The translations under genes and the position numbers were made by a program. Shown in pieces: positions 12,930 to 23,489 of a stretch of DNA of 64,000 nt. Positions within the stretch are counted from its first letter, which is position 1; every line of letters starts with the position of its first letter. Below the pieces are notes generated by a model that did no database searches, was not told where the DNA came from, and saw nothing but the letters and a program-made list of their open reading frames with translations. This DNA comes from Isoetes taiwanensis. Lineage: Eukaryota > Streptophyta > Lycopodiopsida > Isoetales > Isoetaceae. The stretch is taken from NCBI GenBank assembly GCA_021234155.1, contig JAJEKV010000041.1, forward strand, positions 12,288,689-12,352,688, given 5' to 3'.

Positions 12930-13500
12930 GTGGACTTTTTTTGAAAATCTTGCTTCGATGATAGTTTTCATACACTGACCATCATTCCCAGCGAGTGCGG
13001 CATATGTTTCAACAACAAGCACTGGAATCTTGACAGTGTTGGGTAGCTTCTTCTTATTGGGAGAAGCCCAAGCATAATCGATAGTCTTTACTCAATGCCG
13101 TCACTAGCAGTCGGTGGCCTCTGTCTCTTCTTCCAACAATTGACATAATTGGATGGATGGGTACACCTAGTTTCGCATAGTGACAGGCTTCCAACAAGTC
13201 ACATGGATAATCTCAAAGTTCTCTTTCTTATCATCCATTTGGGGCTCTTCAGTAGCATATCTTACCCGCAGACACAAGATATCATCAGGGCATACCACTA
13301 TAAACATATCCTTCTTCAGATCTTTGAACGGATTGAATTCTGGTATAAGTTTATCCTTCCATGAGCCAACATTCCTCGCGGTGATGGCTTGATGCTTTGT
13401 GGTACACGACGGGCCATTCTCAAACTCAAAAACTAGAGGCCAAATGTTCCCGGTCAACCTCTTGAACAATATAAAAGATATGAAATCACATACCTATTTC
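12930..13500 (-). pseudogene. Unidentified coding-like fragment
   Basis: On the minus strand, 13060-12930 reads NKKKLPNTVKIPVLVVETY followed by AALAGNDGQCMKTIIEARF, ending near a GT donor-like site (CAG then GTATTG at about 12922). 13469-13167 is open for 100 codons and has a protein-like composition (WKDKLIPEFNPFKDLKKD, FIVVCPDD). The two pieces are in different frames and may be exons or parts of a decayed gene. I do not recognise the family. Confidence 0.35.
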
Positions 13501-14272
13501 TGTTTTGTATCGTCCAGTTGTAAGAGAAATTTCATTGTAAGACCTTCATGGATGGCTTGTCAAATGGACCTTCATGTTCTTACAACGAGTCCACTGATGT
13601 ACTGAGAATAAATAGTGCCAACTTTGATGAAAGTGCCTTCTTGTTACAAAGCGCAGTAGCTCAGGTCTGCGATGACACATATAACTTTGGCATTATAGTA
13701 GTCCATATATAATAAAATAGCCCAAAAATAAAAGTTGAGATCGCTAGCAGATGGAACCCTTGGGTATCGAATACACCCCTATAGTGTTCAATCCTAAAAA
13801 CTAGTCACACTGTAACATCCCGGTTTGTAAAGGATATGAACCCTTCCTTGAAGATATTATGATGCCATGCCTGCCAGATGTCATATTCTAATCATTCAAA
13901 GTATACCTGGTTAATGGTGTTGCCCCATTACATCTTCCACCCGCCTTCCTTTGGAGTTCGAAGGTGCTGACTCAATGTCAAATCATGCACAACATCATGG
14001 TCCCAGAGTCCTTAGCCTTCCCTATAGCGTCTGCACCCTCTACGGGCAAGAGACCCTTTGGCAACCAGACGTCCATCTTTAAATGCCAGAAACCCTTCGA
14101 TTATGGATCTTCAATCCTAGAAACTGGTCACACACGGCGAAAGATATGTCATTACAAATTGGGCGGCCGTCTTGTTTCCAAGAACAAAACACATGAAAAT
14201 CAAGATCAAAACACGGTGAAATTGTCTTTGGGGGTCTCTTTGCTCTCAAATTGGACGGATGCCTAATTTTGG

Positions 14273-14311
14273 GTTGACCAAATTGGGCATCTGCCCAATT
14301 TGAGGGTCAAC
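14273..14311. repeat. Long hairpin built on the AAATTGGGC palindrome
   Basis: GTTGACC-AAATTGGGC, loop ATCT, GCCCAATTT-GAG-GGTCAAC: a 16-bp stem with one 3-base bulge. The same core palindrome recurs at 25838-25860 and as the unit core of the tandem array at 26225-26885. Confidence 0.7.
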
Positions 14312-15375
14312 TACTTCTCCCCCTCCCTCCACCCCTCCCTTTTTTGCCCTTAAATTGGGCGCTTGCCCTATTTGAGTTCTCCAAATTGGCCGCTCATCCT
14401 ATTTCAGTGCACAAGAATGGGCCCTATATGTGCACGAAATCGATCGATTTCATTGCATAAGATTTGGTCTTCGGCATGCTACGCCTACACATCCTTCATT
14501 CAAACCCTACCAAGCTATGTGATTTTAGACCAAGCTATGTGAAGCCTAAGGTGTGTGTCATCAGCTCATCATGAGTGTGGCAATGCATGGTGCAACTCTC
14601 AGCTAAGAGCACTAACCAAAAGAGATCAACACACCATTAAATCTTTAAATTGCAATAAAAACTACTCTAGAATATCAATAAGATTATAACTTGAAATGCA
14701 AAACTACAAAAACAATAGCACATCCTACATATGAATAAGAAAAAAAAAATCTACCTTATGGAGTAAAGCGGCTAGTTGAGAGCGGCAATGATGACGATGG
14801 GAACATAGAATAGGTAAAAAGAACTTTTAGCAATATCGAGTGGAATTCAAATTTGAATTTTGAATTTCAACAACCACACACATGACAACTTTACGAATTT
14901 GAAATCGTCATGGAATGGGAGGTTTATTTTGTGACGCATTATGGGCCCACCAAATATACCCAGGATCTTTCCTTATGATGCCACGCGCCATCCTACATGC
15001 AACCTTTGTCCATTTGCTTTTCAAATATTATGACATCATTCTAGAGCTACAAAGTGGTTGCTTTATTCCTCCTCCACTGGGTGTGCTCGTCCGAGAAGGT
15101 GCCCATCCCTTCCCTTTTCCCCTATCCTCTCCAGAGGTCAGCCCGCTTCCGGCCTTGATGCCGTGAGACAGAGCGAGGGAGAATTTGAAGTTTTGTAAGA
15201 TCTTTACTTCTTTTGTGTGTTTTTGCCCTTCTCAGCAAACGACTGCCAGATTCAGGTGTTATTCTGCCAGATTCGGCCTACTTCATAAGCCAATCCTTGC
15301 TCTGCCTTGCCTGCAGCCCCTTGCATAGAGCCCCCTTGATTTGCCCCTTTCTAGCTTTCTCTCTCTATGGTTTAC

Positions 15376-15609
15376 AGTCTCTCTCTAGCCCCAAAACCCT
15401 CAAACCCCTAAAAGGTGCTCTGACCTACGTTTTTGGTCCCCAAATTGGATTCTGAGTGCAATTTTGTATGCCAGATTTTCTCTTTGGAAGTCTCTCTCTA
15501 GCCCCAAAACCCCCAAACCCCTAAAAGGTGCTCTGACCTATATTTTTGGTCCCCAAATTGGATTCTGAGTGCAATTTTGTATGCCAGAGACCCCACTGCC
15601 TTTGGAAGT
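15376..15609. repeat. 113-bp tandem duplication
   Basis: Two copies start at 15376 and 15489 (AGTCTCTCTCTAGCCCC...). They are nearly identical through GGTCCCCAAATTGGATTCTG and GCAATTTTGTATGCCAGA. The units contain short plant-telomere-like phrases (CCCTCAAACCCCTAAA) but are not telomere arrays. Confidence 0.85.
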
Positions 15610-17509
15610 CAGCACACAGAATAAATGTTGAGGTAGGCTCTAACATTTGCCTGACATTGCCATAGCCCAACCAACTACCTCTTGGCCTTTGTTTAGCCTC
15701 CCACCACGACCGCATACTGCCCTAGCCCCGCGGACCGACAAGCCCCCGCCATAGCCTACCTAAACCTTGCTTGGCGTGCCATACCCCCAAGTCATGGCCC
15801 GCGTAGTAGCCTGTCAAAGAACTCACCCCTAGCGGTGAACTTCTGAACCATAGCACCCCACCTCGGGCAAACCTCAAGACAAACGGCCTGCCGACCTCCG
15901 CAGTCGCAATGGGCAAGGGAGAGACATCCTCCATGAAGAAGGAGGCCGGGCCAAGGCCCCACAGCCGGGCCCTCGGCAGACCAGTTGGTCGCTCGGGCCC
16001 CACGGGCCCCTCCATTAAGGCGTAACCCGGGCCGCCATCCAAGCTGGGGTTGAGGCCAATAGTGCCCGCGTGCATTACGGCCTGGAGACGGAGATGGAGT
16101 CCGCAACATCCCACGCGGTTGGCGCAGACCGGTTGGTGATAGCGAAACAACGGATCATCGAGTTGGAGACCCGGGCACACCGTGATGATGGCGAGATCCT
16201 TTGGTGCACTCGAGACAAGAAGACGGCAGGTGCTCGCGACATGCAAAGTTCAGCGTGGATACTCCCGACGCTGCGAGACAGATAGGGGGGCAGGGCACGC
16301 GAGACACTTGCAATCACGTCTCAGCTCCGCGCCGAGGTCGATGAGGCCAATGCCATGGCACGCCCGCATTATGCCACACTCGGTTGGAAGTTGAGGAGGC
16401 TACCGCGCAAGACAGAGGGTTGCGGAGGCCTTGGAAGTTAACCAGCAAAGACGAAAGCCCGCCGGAGAAGGATTTGGCACGGGACGGAAATGCGGGAGCT
16501 CCGACCAGTAGTTGCCCAGAAGGCAAGGGCCTCAGTGCAAAGGCGCATGAACAATGGCTGCATTGCGACGAGGGAGATGGCAAGACGGGACCAAGCCTTG
16601 CAAGAGCGGTGCTCGGACTTCGAGAACGTGGCCGCAGCACATGACACCGCAGTACCGCCAAGCCGGTGAACTGCAAGGCGTACACCGGGTTACCAGGGTC
16701 AACTGAGCTTAACGCCGGAGCGCTGTAGCGCACCATCATCAGCGTCGCCATTAGGCGATGGGCGATTACCCGCCCTCAGACGACCGAGCTCGCGGAAGCA
16801 GCGGTAATGAACCACAACCCAGTTCGGGCCCTGCCGAAGAGCTGGAAGAGAATTCACCCGAAGATACACACTGAGATCCTTGGTGCATGGCGTTTCGGTC
16901 GAGACCTGCTCGTTACGCGACCAGCGGCGTAGGTGGGTCCAAAACCAGCTACCGAGTCATGGTGTTCGCGATTCGCGGATGCACAAGTTGAGAGGTTACA
17001 TCACTGACGAGCAAGTTACCTTGAAGGGCACATCTCGTATGTGGCCGGGATCTTACTCCGGTCTGAGGCACGCAGCCAAGAAAGTTCGCCGTGGTTTGGG
17101 ACGCCGGCCACGACCAAATGCCGGTGCTGCACCGCGCCGCCAAATGCTACCCTAGCGCCTCCGCTCGGGGATCCTCATTTAATCTTTATACCCGGCTTCG
17201 GTTCCCATTCGGCCAAAGTTGCCCTTGCCGTTTGTTACCCTTGTCAAGCTCTGCCCCAGAATTCCGATCTACTCCGCAGAACTTCGATCTGCGCGCTTGC
17301 TTTGGTCCATCCGCGATATTACACCACACAAGCATCTCCAGCAAGCTCAATAGGAATTATGCCTCGGGTTGTGAAGTGAGGCTGTCGGGTTTCCGGCGAA
17401 TGGCGATAGCCTCACCAGTAGCCGCGTGGACATGGACCTCATCTTCCTCATGGAGACATGGGAACACCAGACCCAAAGCTACCCGTCTGTCGGTGCCGGC
17501 ATTTTTTAG

Positions 17510-18076
17510 TTGTTCAATGGTTGCACATGGAGTCGTGGGCACGGTGGGGTTGCCTGCTACCACGGGGTAGCCTTGGCACATTTGGTTTCCCTCCAGAAGA
17601 CCGACAAACATAACCGCTACTTGTGGATCCGAGTGCACCACCCTGGCGGAGATCCTCTCTTCCTAGCCTGGCTTGCTGCCAATGGGGGGGACGGTATACA
17701 GCTCTTGCACCAGGTCATCCGACAGCTCATCTATGCGGATGATGTGGACCTCTTGGCCCATACACCAGAGGGCATGCAGGCACACCTAGATGCCCTGGAC
17801 ACATACATGCGTGTCAACCTGGCCAAGACTAAGGTGGTCCACATATCCTCCTCACGTCATCCAGCACCTCCGGCGCTCACTTATCAGGGGCAGATGGTAG
17901 AGGTCACACCCAGCTACAAGTACCTGGGGGTGGAATTTCCGTCCTCAATGTATTGGGATGCATCCATTCGCCGGGTGACCCGCAGTTGCAAGGCACCAGA
18001 CGCAATGCAAAACAATAGTCACAGTGGCGAGCTATATGATCGGGGCCACCGGTCACATTTGTTCCGCACCGGGTGA
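17510..18076 (+). pseudogene. Reverse transcriptase segment of LINE copy B
   Basis: A 188-codon open stretch. It contains QLIYADDVDLLA with the catalytic YADD (17732-17743), then HLDALDTYM, VNLAKTKVVHIS, ALTYQGQMV and YKYLGVEFPSS. These are the palm-to-thumb motifs of a LINE reverse transcriptase. The upstream fingers part, expected before about 17650, is in other frames. The downstream region to 18900 is decayed. The protein would prime reverse transcription of its own RNA at a target nick. Confidence 0.85.
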
Positions 18077-19043
18077 AGCCGGTTCTTACGTATGGGGTCG
18101 AGGTGTGGGGGCCCGATTGGTGTCTTTGGCGACTTGGAACGACTTAGAGCAGGTCCGAAGGCATTTTTGACGTGGGCACTTGGGGTCAAGCCCTCGGTTC
18201 CATATCGGATCTTGTTACGGGGAGGCAGGGATTCATGCCCCCGCAAAGATGCGACCTCGATAGACACATTGTTTATTTCGAAGGTGGCGGCATGCGCGAC
18301 ACTTCGGCTCCGCGACTTGGCTTACGTGGCGATGAGCCCATAGCGACTCCGGGGCTTGTTGGAAGGACAAGAGAGCCCGATGGTCGGGCGTAGCTGGGAA
18401 CGTAGAGCGACATAGGTGCGCCCAGTGCACCTGACGCCCGTAGGGATAGGGCCGAGGGGGTACTTGGACTATTGTTTCATGGGGAAGCTCGGGACCACCA
18501 TGTTCGGAATAGGTAAAGATGGCACACTACAAACAAACACATAAACCCTAAACCCTACCCTGGTTCAAGGCCCGCTACTCTACCGCGTTCGGGTTGCCCA
18601 TGAAGAAGCGCGGGATCATCAGCGTCCATTGAACAGGGGCCCACCATCTTCGCTTGAGAGGCGGTCGGTGGGTTGGAGAGCGCGCCGGGGCGGGCTTTGT
18701 CGGTGTTGCTGGGGTTGTTGAGGATGAAAGCCATGCCTTCGAGTTGTCCGCCTATAGTCGATTCGGCTCATTCACGTTCTCTTAGTGCGGCGCACTGGTC
18801 TACCGACGACGAGCTACTTCAAGATGCCGCCGGATTCGATCCTTGGCTCCTACCTCCGGGGAGGTTTTGGATCTCGCGGACTCACCTCGCCCCTGGGCCT
18901 ACGAGGTGTAGGGAATTCATGTGTATATGTATATTTGTACAACCGCTGTGGGGAGGCTTGTTGCCGCAAGTTTTTTTTCCTCAGGGGGGGGGTTTAATCC
19001 GGGTAGCAATGGGCTTGCTGCACCCGTGTAATTTGGGTCCCAT

Positions 19044-19057
19044 AGGCCGATTGGCCT
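19044..19057 (+). other. 3' stem-loop of TTCC LINE copy B
   Basis: AGGCC, loop GATT, GGCCT, 18 bases before the TTCC tail. It co-varies with the copy A hairpin and is matched with a wobble pair in copy C. Confidence 0.65.
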
Positions 19058-19096
19058 CCGCGGACGATAAAAGAACCTTCCTTCCTTCCTTCCTTT

Positions 19097-19748
19097 AGAA
19101 GATCTTTTGGAGCATTTTTGCATGTCCAAGACCGTGAAAGGTTAGCGCATCTCATTTTTTATTGCTTTTGTTCCTTATATATAGTTTTTCCTCCCTATAT
19201 GCTCTGTATGCGCACATCAAATGCTGCTCCCTTACTTTTTGGCATGGATGACCCTTCCATTTCTTGCTTTTGGTGATGCATGTCCTTGCTTTTCTCTTAT
19301 ATTGCTTTTGGACATGCATGTTGCCCACTAGTAGAGAACACTTGCTGATATAGAGCCCCTCCAAGCACTCTGAACAAGCATTCCAACAAGCTAAAGAACA
19401 CCGAAAACGGAGTCCGAGAGCAGAAGTTATGCTGAGAAACCTATACCACCATCCTTAAACCCCTCAAATTCCATTTGTGAATATGATGGCTGATTAGGTT
19501 CATCAAATCTCTATGAACAAGCTTTCCAATGAGCTAAGGAACGTAAAAAACGGAGTCCAATTCCAGGATAGCTCCACTTGCCCAAAAATAAGCACTTCCA
19601 TCCCCTCTTACCCACTTGCTTTCTCTTTTCTTTTTACAACCTAAGATGGACAAGCTGAGGAAACCAATACTGTAATTGAATGTTTTGTGGGTTTGGAATT
19701 AAGTATGTGACCTTGTGTTACTTTGGGTGGGTTTTTTCACTTACAGAT
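19097..19748. other. Spacer before the SnRK2 remnant
   Basis: AT-rich. It carries two copies of a plant repeat phrase: AAGCTAAAGAACACCGAAAA followed by CGGAGTCCGAG (about 19394-19424), and GAGCTAAGGAACGTAAAAAA followed by CGGAGTCC (about 19531-19558). A third copy is at 26975-27020. No gene seen. The end of the region may be the 5' leader or first intron of the SnRK2 gene (acceptor-like TTACAG at 19741-19746). Confidence 0.45.
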
Positions 19749-19889
19749 ATGGATCTATCGGGCACGCACGATACAAATTGTTATGAGCTCGTCAAGGATA
19801 TTGGGTCGAAAAATTTTGGTATTGCCAGATTGATCCAGGACAAGAAGACTAAAGAGCTTGTCGCAGTGACGTATATAGAAATGGGTGAT
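19749..19889 (+). pseudogene. SnRK2: SnRK2-type protein kinase, first-exon remnant
   Basis: From the ATG at 19749 the frame reads [20 protein letters not shown], then [19 protein letters not shown]. This is the kinase N-lobe start of plant SnRK2 enzymes, which act in abscisic-acid and osmotic-stress signalling. The glycine loop GxGxFG has become GSKNFG, losing a glycine, and the ATP-binding lysine of AVKYIE has become AVTYIE. A GT follows IEMG at about 19885 and may be the old donor. The body of the kinase domain is missing before the C-terminal exon at 23258. The gene is dead on three counts: lost lysine, lost exons and a LINE insertion. Confidence 0.85.
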
Positions 19890-20771
19890 CTAGCAGTGCT
19901 TTTGCATCACGTGTGGTATGGGGTAGATAATGCCTTCGTCTGAGAGTGTTACAGCTCTAGTAAAACACAAGCCGATGGAGGCAGCGAGTGTTTTACAGGA
20001 GTGTTTTATAGAAGTTGTATCATGGTAAGGTATCCATGGGTGAATCTTTTGGATATTCTACTTCAGATAGGTTACTTTGTTCTGTCAATACAAATGATCA
20101 GTTCTACATATTGCAGATTGCTTGGCCTGTTGCGTCACTCCCTATGTCATCCTCGTAGAAGCTTACACTGAAGACCCAAATAAGTTTTGTAAAACTATCG
20201 CAGTATATAGGGGAATGGGGAACCAACCTCCATTCCTCTACAAAATAGAAATAGGAGAGGCAGGTTTTTAAAGAGTTTTTGCAAAAAACACAATAGATTC
20301 AGCGCAGGACAACAGATCTGGTGAAGAAAGAACCCGGTGCAGGGTACTTTACAGATCTGGCAAAGAAAGATAATCGCAGGGTTGTTTGCGAATCACGACT
20401 CGCCTGCAAGAGAATAACAGTTGTGAAGAAGAACTCTGAATTGGGATGAGCAACTAATCGTGAAGAACAATTGCGAAGAAGAACTCACGACCAATCCTGA
20501 TACTTGAAGAAGAGCTGCTCGAACTGCTATGATGGTGCTGTGAAGAACTCTAAATAAAAAAACCCTAAAAAAGATCTAGGCCACCGTTCACGCGGAATGA
20601 GGGGACCCGACTTCGATTCCGCTATATTGGCTAGTGCCACGTGTCGACGTAGGAATGGGCGCCAGGGAATAAGGAGACCCATTTCTATTTTGTCAACTTT
20701 GATTAATCAATATAAAATTTACCTTAAATATCAATATTCTTGCAATGAAAGGATGTTAAGTGTGCAGAGTG
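19890..20771. other. Interior of the broken SnRK2 locus
   Basis: No kinase exon recognised. A 16-bp inverted repeat pair brackets 20239-20694 (listed separately). The rest is AT-rich, ending with the target site TGTGCAGAGTG (20761-20771) used by LINE 2. Confidence 0.45.
20239..20694. repeat. Candidate terminal-inverted-repeat element
   Basis: ACAAAATAGAAATAGG at the left and CCCATTTCTATTTTGT at the right are inverted copies with one mismatch, 456 bp apart. The interior is non-coding, with duplicated phrases (ACAGATCTGGTGAAGAAAGA / ACAGATCTGGCAAAGAAAGA). No clear target duplication, so this may be a miniature element or coincidence. Confidence 0.35.
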
Positions 20772-21040
20772 TTTTTTTTTTTTTTTTTTTTTTTTTGAAG
20801 AACTGAGACACTTATATTAAAAGAATGGCAATGATACAAGACGAGTAGTGAGGAAAAAGAATGCCTCGAAGGGACAAAGACACGTCAGCACTCCATAAAG
20901 CACAATTTCATTATATATGGACTTTCCTCAAGTCCATATATATCTCAAATGGTAGCTACTGTCTAGAATATGGGGTTCTTAGGAGCAAAACAATGGAATA
21001 TGTTAGACTAATTCCATACTAAAAAACTAGTGCGTAAACT

Positions 21041-22084
21041 TCAAATCACCTCTAGTAATCGCTGTACAAACTCCCCATTCGCATTTACAATGTGGGAAAT
21101 ATCTCGCCAGATGCAAAACTTTGTCTCCTCTAGGCCAGTAAAGACAAGAAAACTCTGGAATAGCTTATGTCTGAGTCGTGGAACTAGAGAGGCTGCAGGT
21201 TGCTGAATCCCTTGAAAAATCCATAAATGACGTCGTTTCCAAATCAACCAAACCAACCATGCCTTACACAGATGGAAAGCCTGCTTCTTAGGAAAGGACC
21301 ATGAAGCTAGAAACATATGAAGAAGTATCTTCTGGCTACACATCCTGATTTGGAACAATGCTCTGACCCAATCCCATGCAGCTTGCAAATGTGAGCACAA
21401 GACTAGACAATGTTCAATGGATTCTCGATGAGAGACACAGCAAGGGCAAAGAAAAGTCACAGCTGGCTTAAATCTATGCACAAGAACATTTACCCTAATG
21501 CAGCGGTGCACCACTTGCCACAAGAGAACCCTAACCTTTGGTGAGGGGAGAGAGTTCCAAGTCCATGTCCAGACGGAGCGCCAACAGGAACCCTGAAGCT
21601 TCAGTGCCCACTTGTCAGAAGGAGGTAAAGTATCATGAATAACCAACGTCCGGTAACAAGAACGAACAAAACATGACTCATCGACCCCCGAATGAACCTT
21701 CCAAATCTGAAAGACCACCCTTCCCTTGAGGAGAACAGGAATATGCAGTGGAATACAGGAAGCCACTTGCTGCCAGATAGCTCGATCACTGCTCTTAAGC
21801 CGAAAGTGGGCCTGAAAAAACTCCCAAGGAGCCAGTTGGCCATGCCAATACCAATCCTCTAAGATGGAGACTGCAGCCCGAGTCCAACGGGCCTGCATCC
21901 GAGCGTGCAAGCTGGCAGCCAAAGGCAAGTATGTCGGAGGCAGAGGAACCCACAAAAAAGGAGAAGTGTGATGAAATACTGATGCATAGTCTACCTGGAA
22001 AAGCACTCGCACATGCTCCCAGGCCCATAGTACACCCTTGAGAAAAGATGACGCGTGTGGGAACGGCCTCAAACCGTAAAGCAA
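21041..22084 (-). pseudogene. LINE 2 ORF2: C-terminal domain
   Basis: 347 open codons, shifted in frame relative to the upstream part. They include WTWNSLPSPKVRVLLWQVVH and CPCCVSHRESIEHCLVLC, the Cys/His-containing zf-RVT-type domain at the end of plant L1 ORF2, and LIWKRRHLWIFQG. The natural stop is at 21041. Its role is probably RNA binding during target-primed reverse transcription. Confidence 0.85.
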
Positions 22085-22220
22085 GGCTCAAGGCAACTTC
22101 ACAGGGACAGATGGCTTGTGAAAAGCCACACAATTCTCGAGGGACTATAAAAGCAATGCTGCACCTGGAGAGAACACTTCTTCATGGAGAATATTCCAAA
22201 CAAACTTGGAGACTAACACC

Positions 22221-23111
22221 TTAGAATGCAAAGCCAAATCTAGGATTGCCCCCATCCTCTCGAGGGCAGAGGCACTTCCACCAGGCTACTTTAACCACTG
22301 CTCCTTCTGCAGCCCCTCCCCAAATAAAGTTTCGGACAATTCTATCCAATTCCTGAACCTTAACAGACGTTGTGTATACGTGGGTGCTACAAAGCACTAA
22401 CTTAGCTACAATAATCCTGCCTGCCATCGACAACTTACTACCTTTCCACCAATTCAGGTGCTCCTGTAGTCCCTGCAAAATCTCATCCCAGACACCGCCC
22501 ATAGAGATATCACCCCCAAAAGGAATGCCCAGAAGTCTGGTATATGCATTCACTAGGAGTACCTTCCAAGGGAAGAGAAACAAACAAGGTGGAGGCGGCG
22601 TCTCCAAAGCCCACGGAGCCGAACACTTTCCCCAATTAAGAAGACAACCAGAAGCCAAGGAAAATGTATCCAGCAAACCCTTAACATTACGCAAATTGCT
22701 TTCTTCTGCTGCCACAAAGAGGAAAGTGTCATCTGCAAACTGATTACAAATCTGCTCACTGCCGTTCTGCATCCGAAGACCATCTACCACTCCCTCATCT
22801 ACTGCAGTCAAGAGCAATTGTGATAATGCCTCCGCCACCATGGTAAACAAAAATGGGGCCAGGCAGCCTTGACGAACTCCTCTTCCCATCGAAAAGAACG
22901 GGGAGGGCTCCCCCTGGCACACAACTGTAGCTCGTGCTGACGTGTGAAGCTTCATAACTGTTTCTGTAAAACGTGGACCACCACAACCCAAAGCCGAAAA
23001 CACACTAGACAAAAACTACCAGCGCACACTGTCACATGCCTTCGCAAAATTGAGCTTAAGATAAACAACTCCCTGACCTGTTTTCCTAGCCCAATACAAG
23101 CCCTCATAAGC
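22221..23111 (-). pseudogene. LINE 2 ORF2: reverse transcriptase part
   Basis: At the truncated 5' end the frame reads VVYLKLNFAKACDSVRW and is then stopped by TAG at about 23016. It resumes with MGRGVRQGCLAPFLF, QFADDTFLFVAAEE (catalytic FADD), NWGKC and LLGIPFGG, through NWWKGSKLSMAGR and IVRNFIWGG. These are the palm and thumb regions of plant L1 reverse transcriptases. The stop and the lost N-terminus make it non-functional. Confidence 0.9.
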
Positions 23112-23257
23112 TGTGCAGAGTGTTCTAGGCATTATACAGATATTTGTTGAAGGAAAACATCTTCTTTCACACATTTTGTTACAAACCCAGCAAGAGTAAG
23201 CATCTGCTTTGCTTTGCAGATATTCTTTGTAAATCAATCTCTGCTCTTTATTTGTAG

Positions 23258-23488
23258 TATATCACCATGCTAGACATTATGAACCATGAATGGTTTTTGA
23301 AGAATTTGCCAGTCGATCTCATTGAAGGTGCTGATATGGATAATGATGTCGATGATCCCAACTATCTGCTCCAGAACTTAGAGGAGATGATGCATATTAT
23401 TCAAGAAGCTAGAGTGCCTCTTGCAAATATAGAACTTAGCTATAATCTTGGTGATATTGGTCTGAATTTAGATGATATGGATTTTGTA
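23258..23488 (+). pseudogene. SnRK2: SnRK2-type protein kinase, C-terminal exon remnant
   Basis: After an acceptor-like TTTATTTGTAG (ending 23257) the frame reads ITMLDIMNHEWFLKNLPVDL, the end of an SnRK2 kinase domain. It is followed by the acidic regulatory tail (NDVDDPNYLLQNLEEMMHI, then GLNLDDMDF). In SnRK2 enzymes this region contains the helix that stabilises the kinase and the acidic box that contacts PP2C phosphatases. Homology stops at about 23488, where a reversed gypsy fragment begins. With the first exon at 19749 it shows one gene with its middle deleted. Confidence 0.85.
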
Positions 23489-23489
23489 A

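Larger units (their letters stand above)
12451..15375. other. Spacer with an unidentified coding-like fragment and palindromic motifs
   Basis: Mostly AT-rich. It contains a minus-strand coding-like stretch (12930-13500, listed separately) and, at 14155-14400, several imperfect copies of an AAATTGGGC...GCCCAATTT palindrome. At about 13811 stands TGTAACATCCCGG, which resembles an LTR start, but no partner LTR was found. No other gene seen. Confidence 0.4.
15700..19096 (+). mobile_element. (TTCC)n-tailed LINE, copy B (best preserved)
   Basis: A GC-rich block about 3.4 kb long, ending in GGACGATAAAAGAACC plus (TTCC)n at 19076-19096. Near 16070-16650 broken frames have coiled-coil-like composition (RIIELETRAHRDD, and QLRAEVDEANAMA in a shifted frame), possibly an ORF1. 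A reverse transcriptase segment follows at 17510-18076. Many frameshifts are present. The left border is set only by base composition. I cannot assign the clade; a TTCC tail is not typical of plant L1 elements. Confidence 0.75.
20772..23111 (-). mobile_element. LINE 2: 5'-truncated L1-like element with target duplication
   Basis: It starts with T25 (20772-20796), the reverse of a poly(A) tail. The 11-bp sequence TGTGCAGAGTG is present immediately on both sides (20761-20771 and 23112-23122), a textbook target-site duplication, so both borders are certain. The copy holds only the second half of ORF2. It inserted inside the broken SnRK2 locus. Confidence 0.95.

Noticed and set aside
13811-13860. 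LTR start TGTAACATCCCGG
   Set aside because: No second copy, polypurine tract or coding region of an LTR element was found nearby.
15376-15609. Interstitial telomere repeat (CCCTAAA)n
   Set aside because: CCCTCAAACCCCTAAA occurs just once per 113-bp unit; there is no run of telomeric heptamers.
15722-16246. 174-codon minus-strand frame
   Set aside because: It is antisense to LINE copy B in GC-rich DNA, with low-complexity composition (G, P, R) and no domain.
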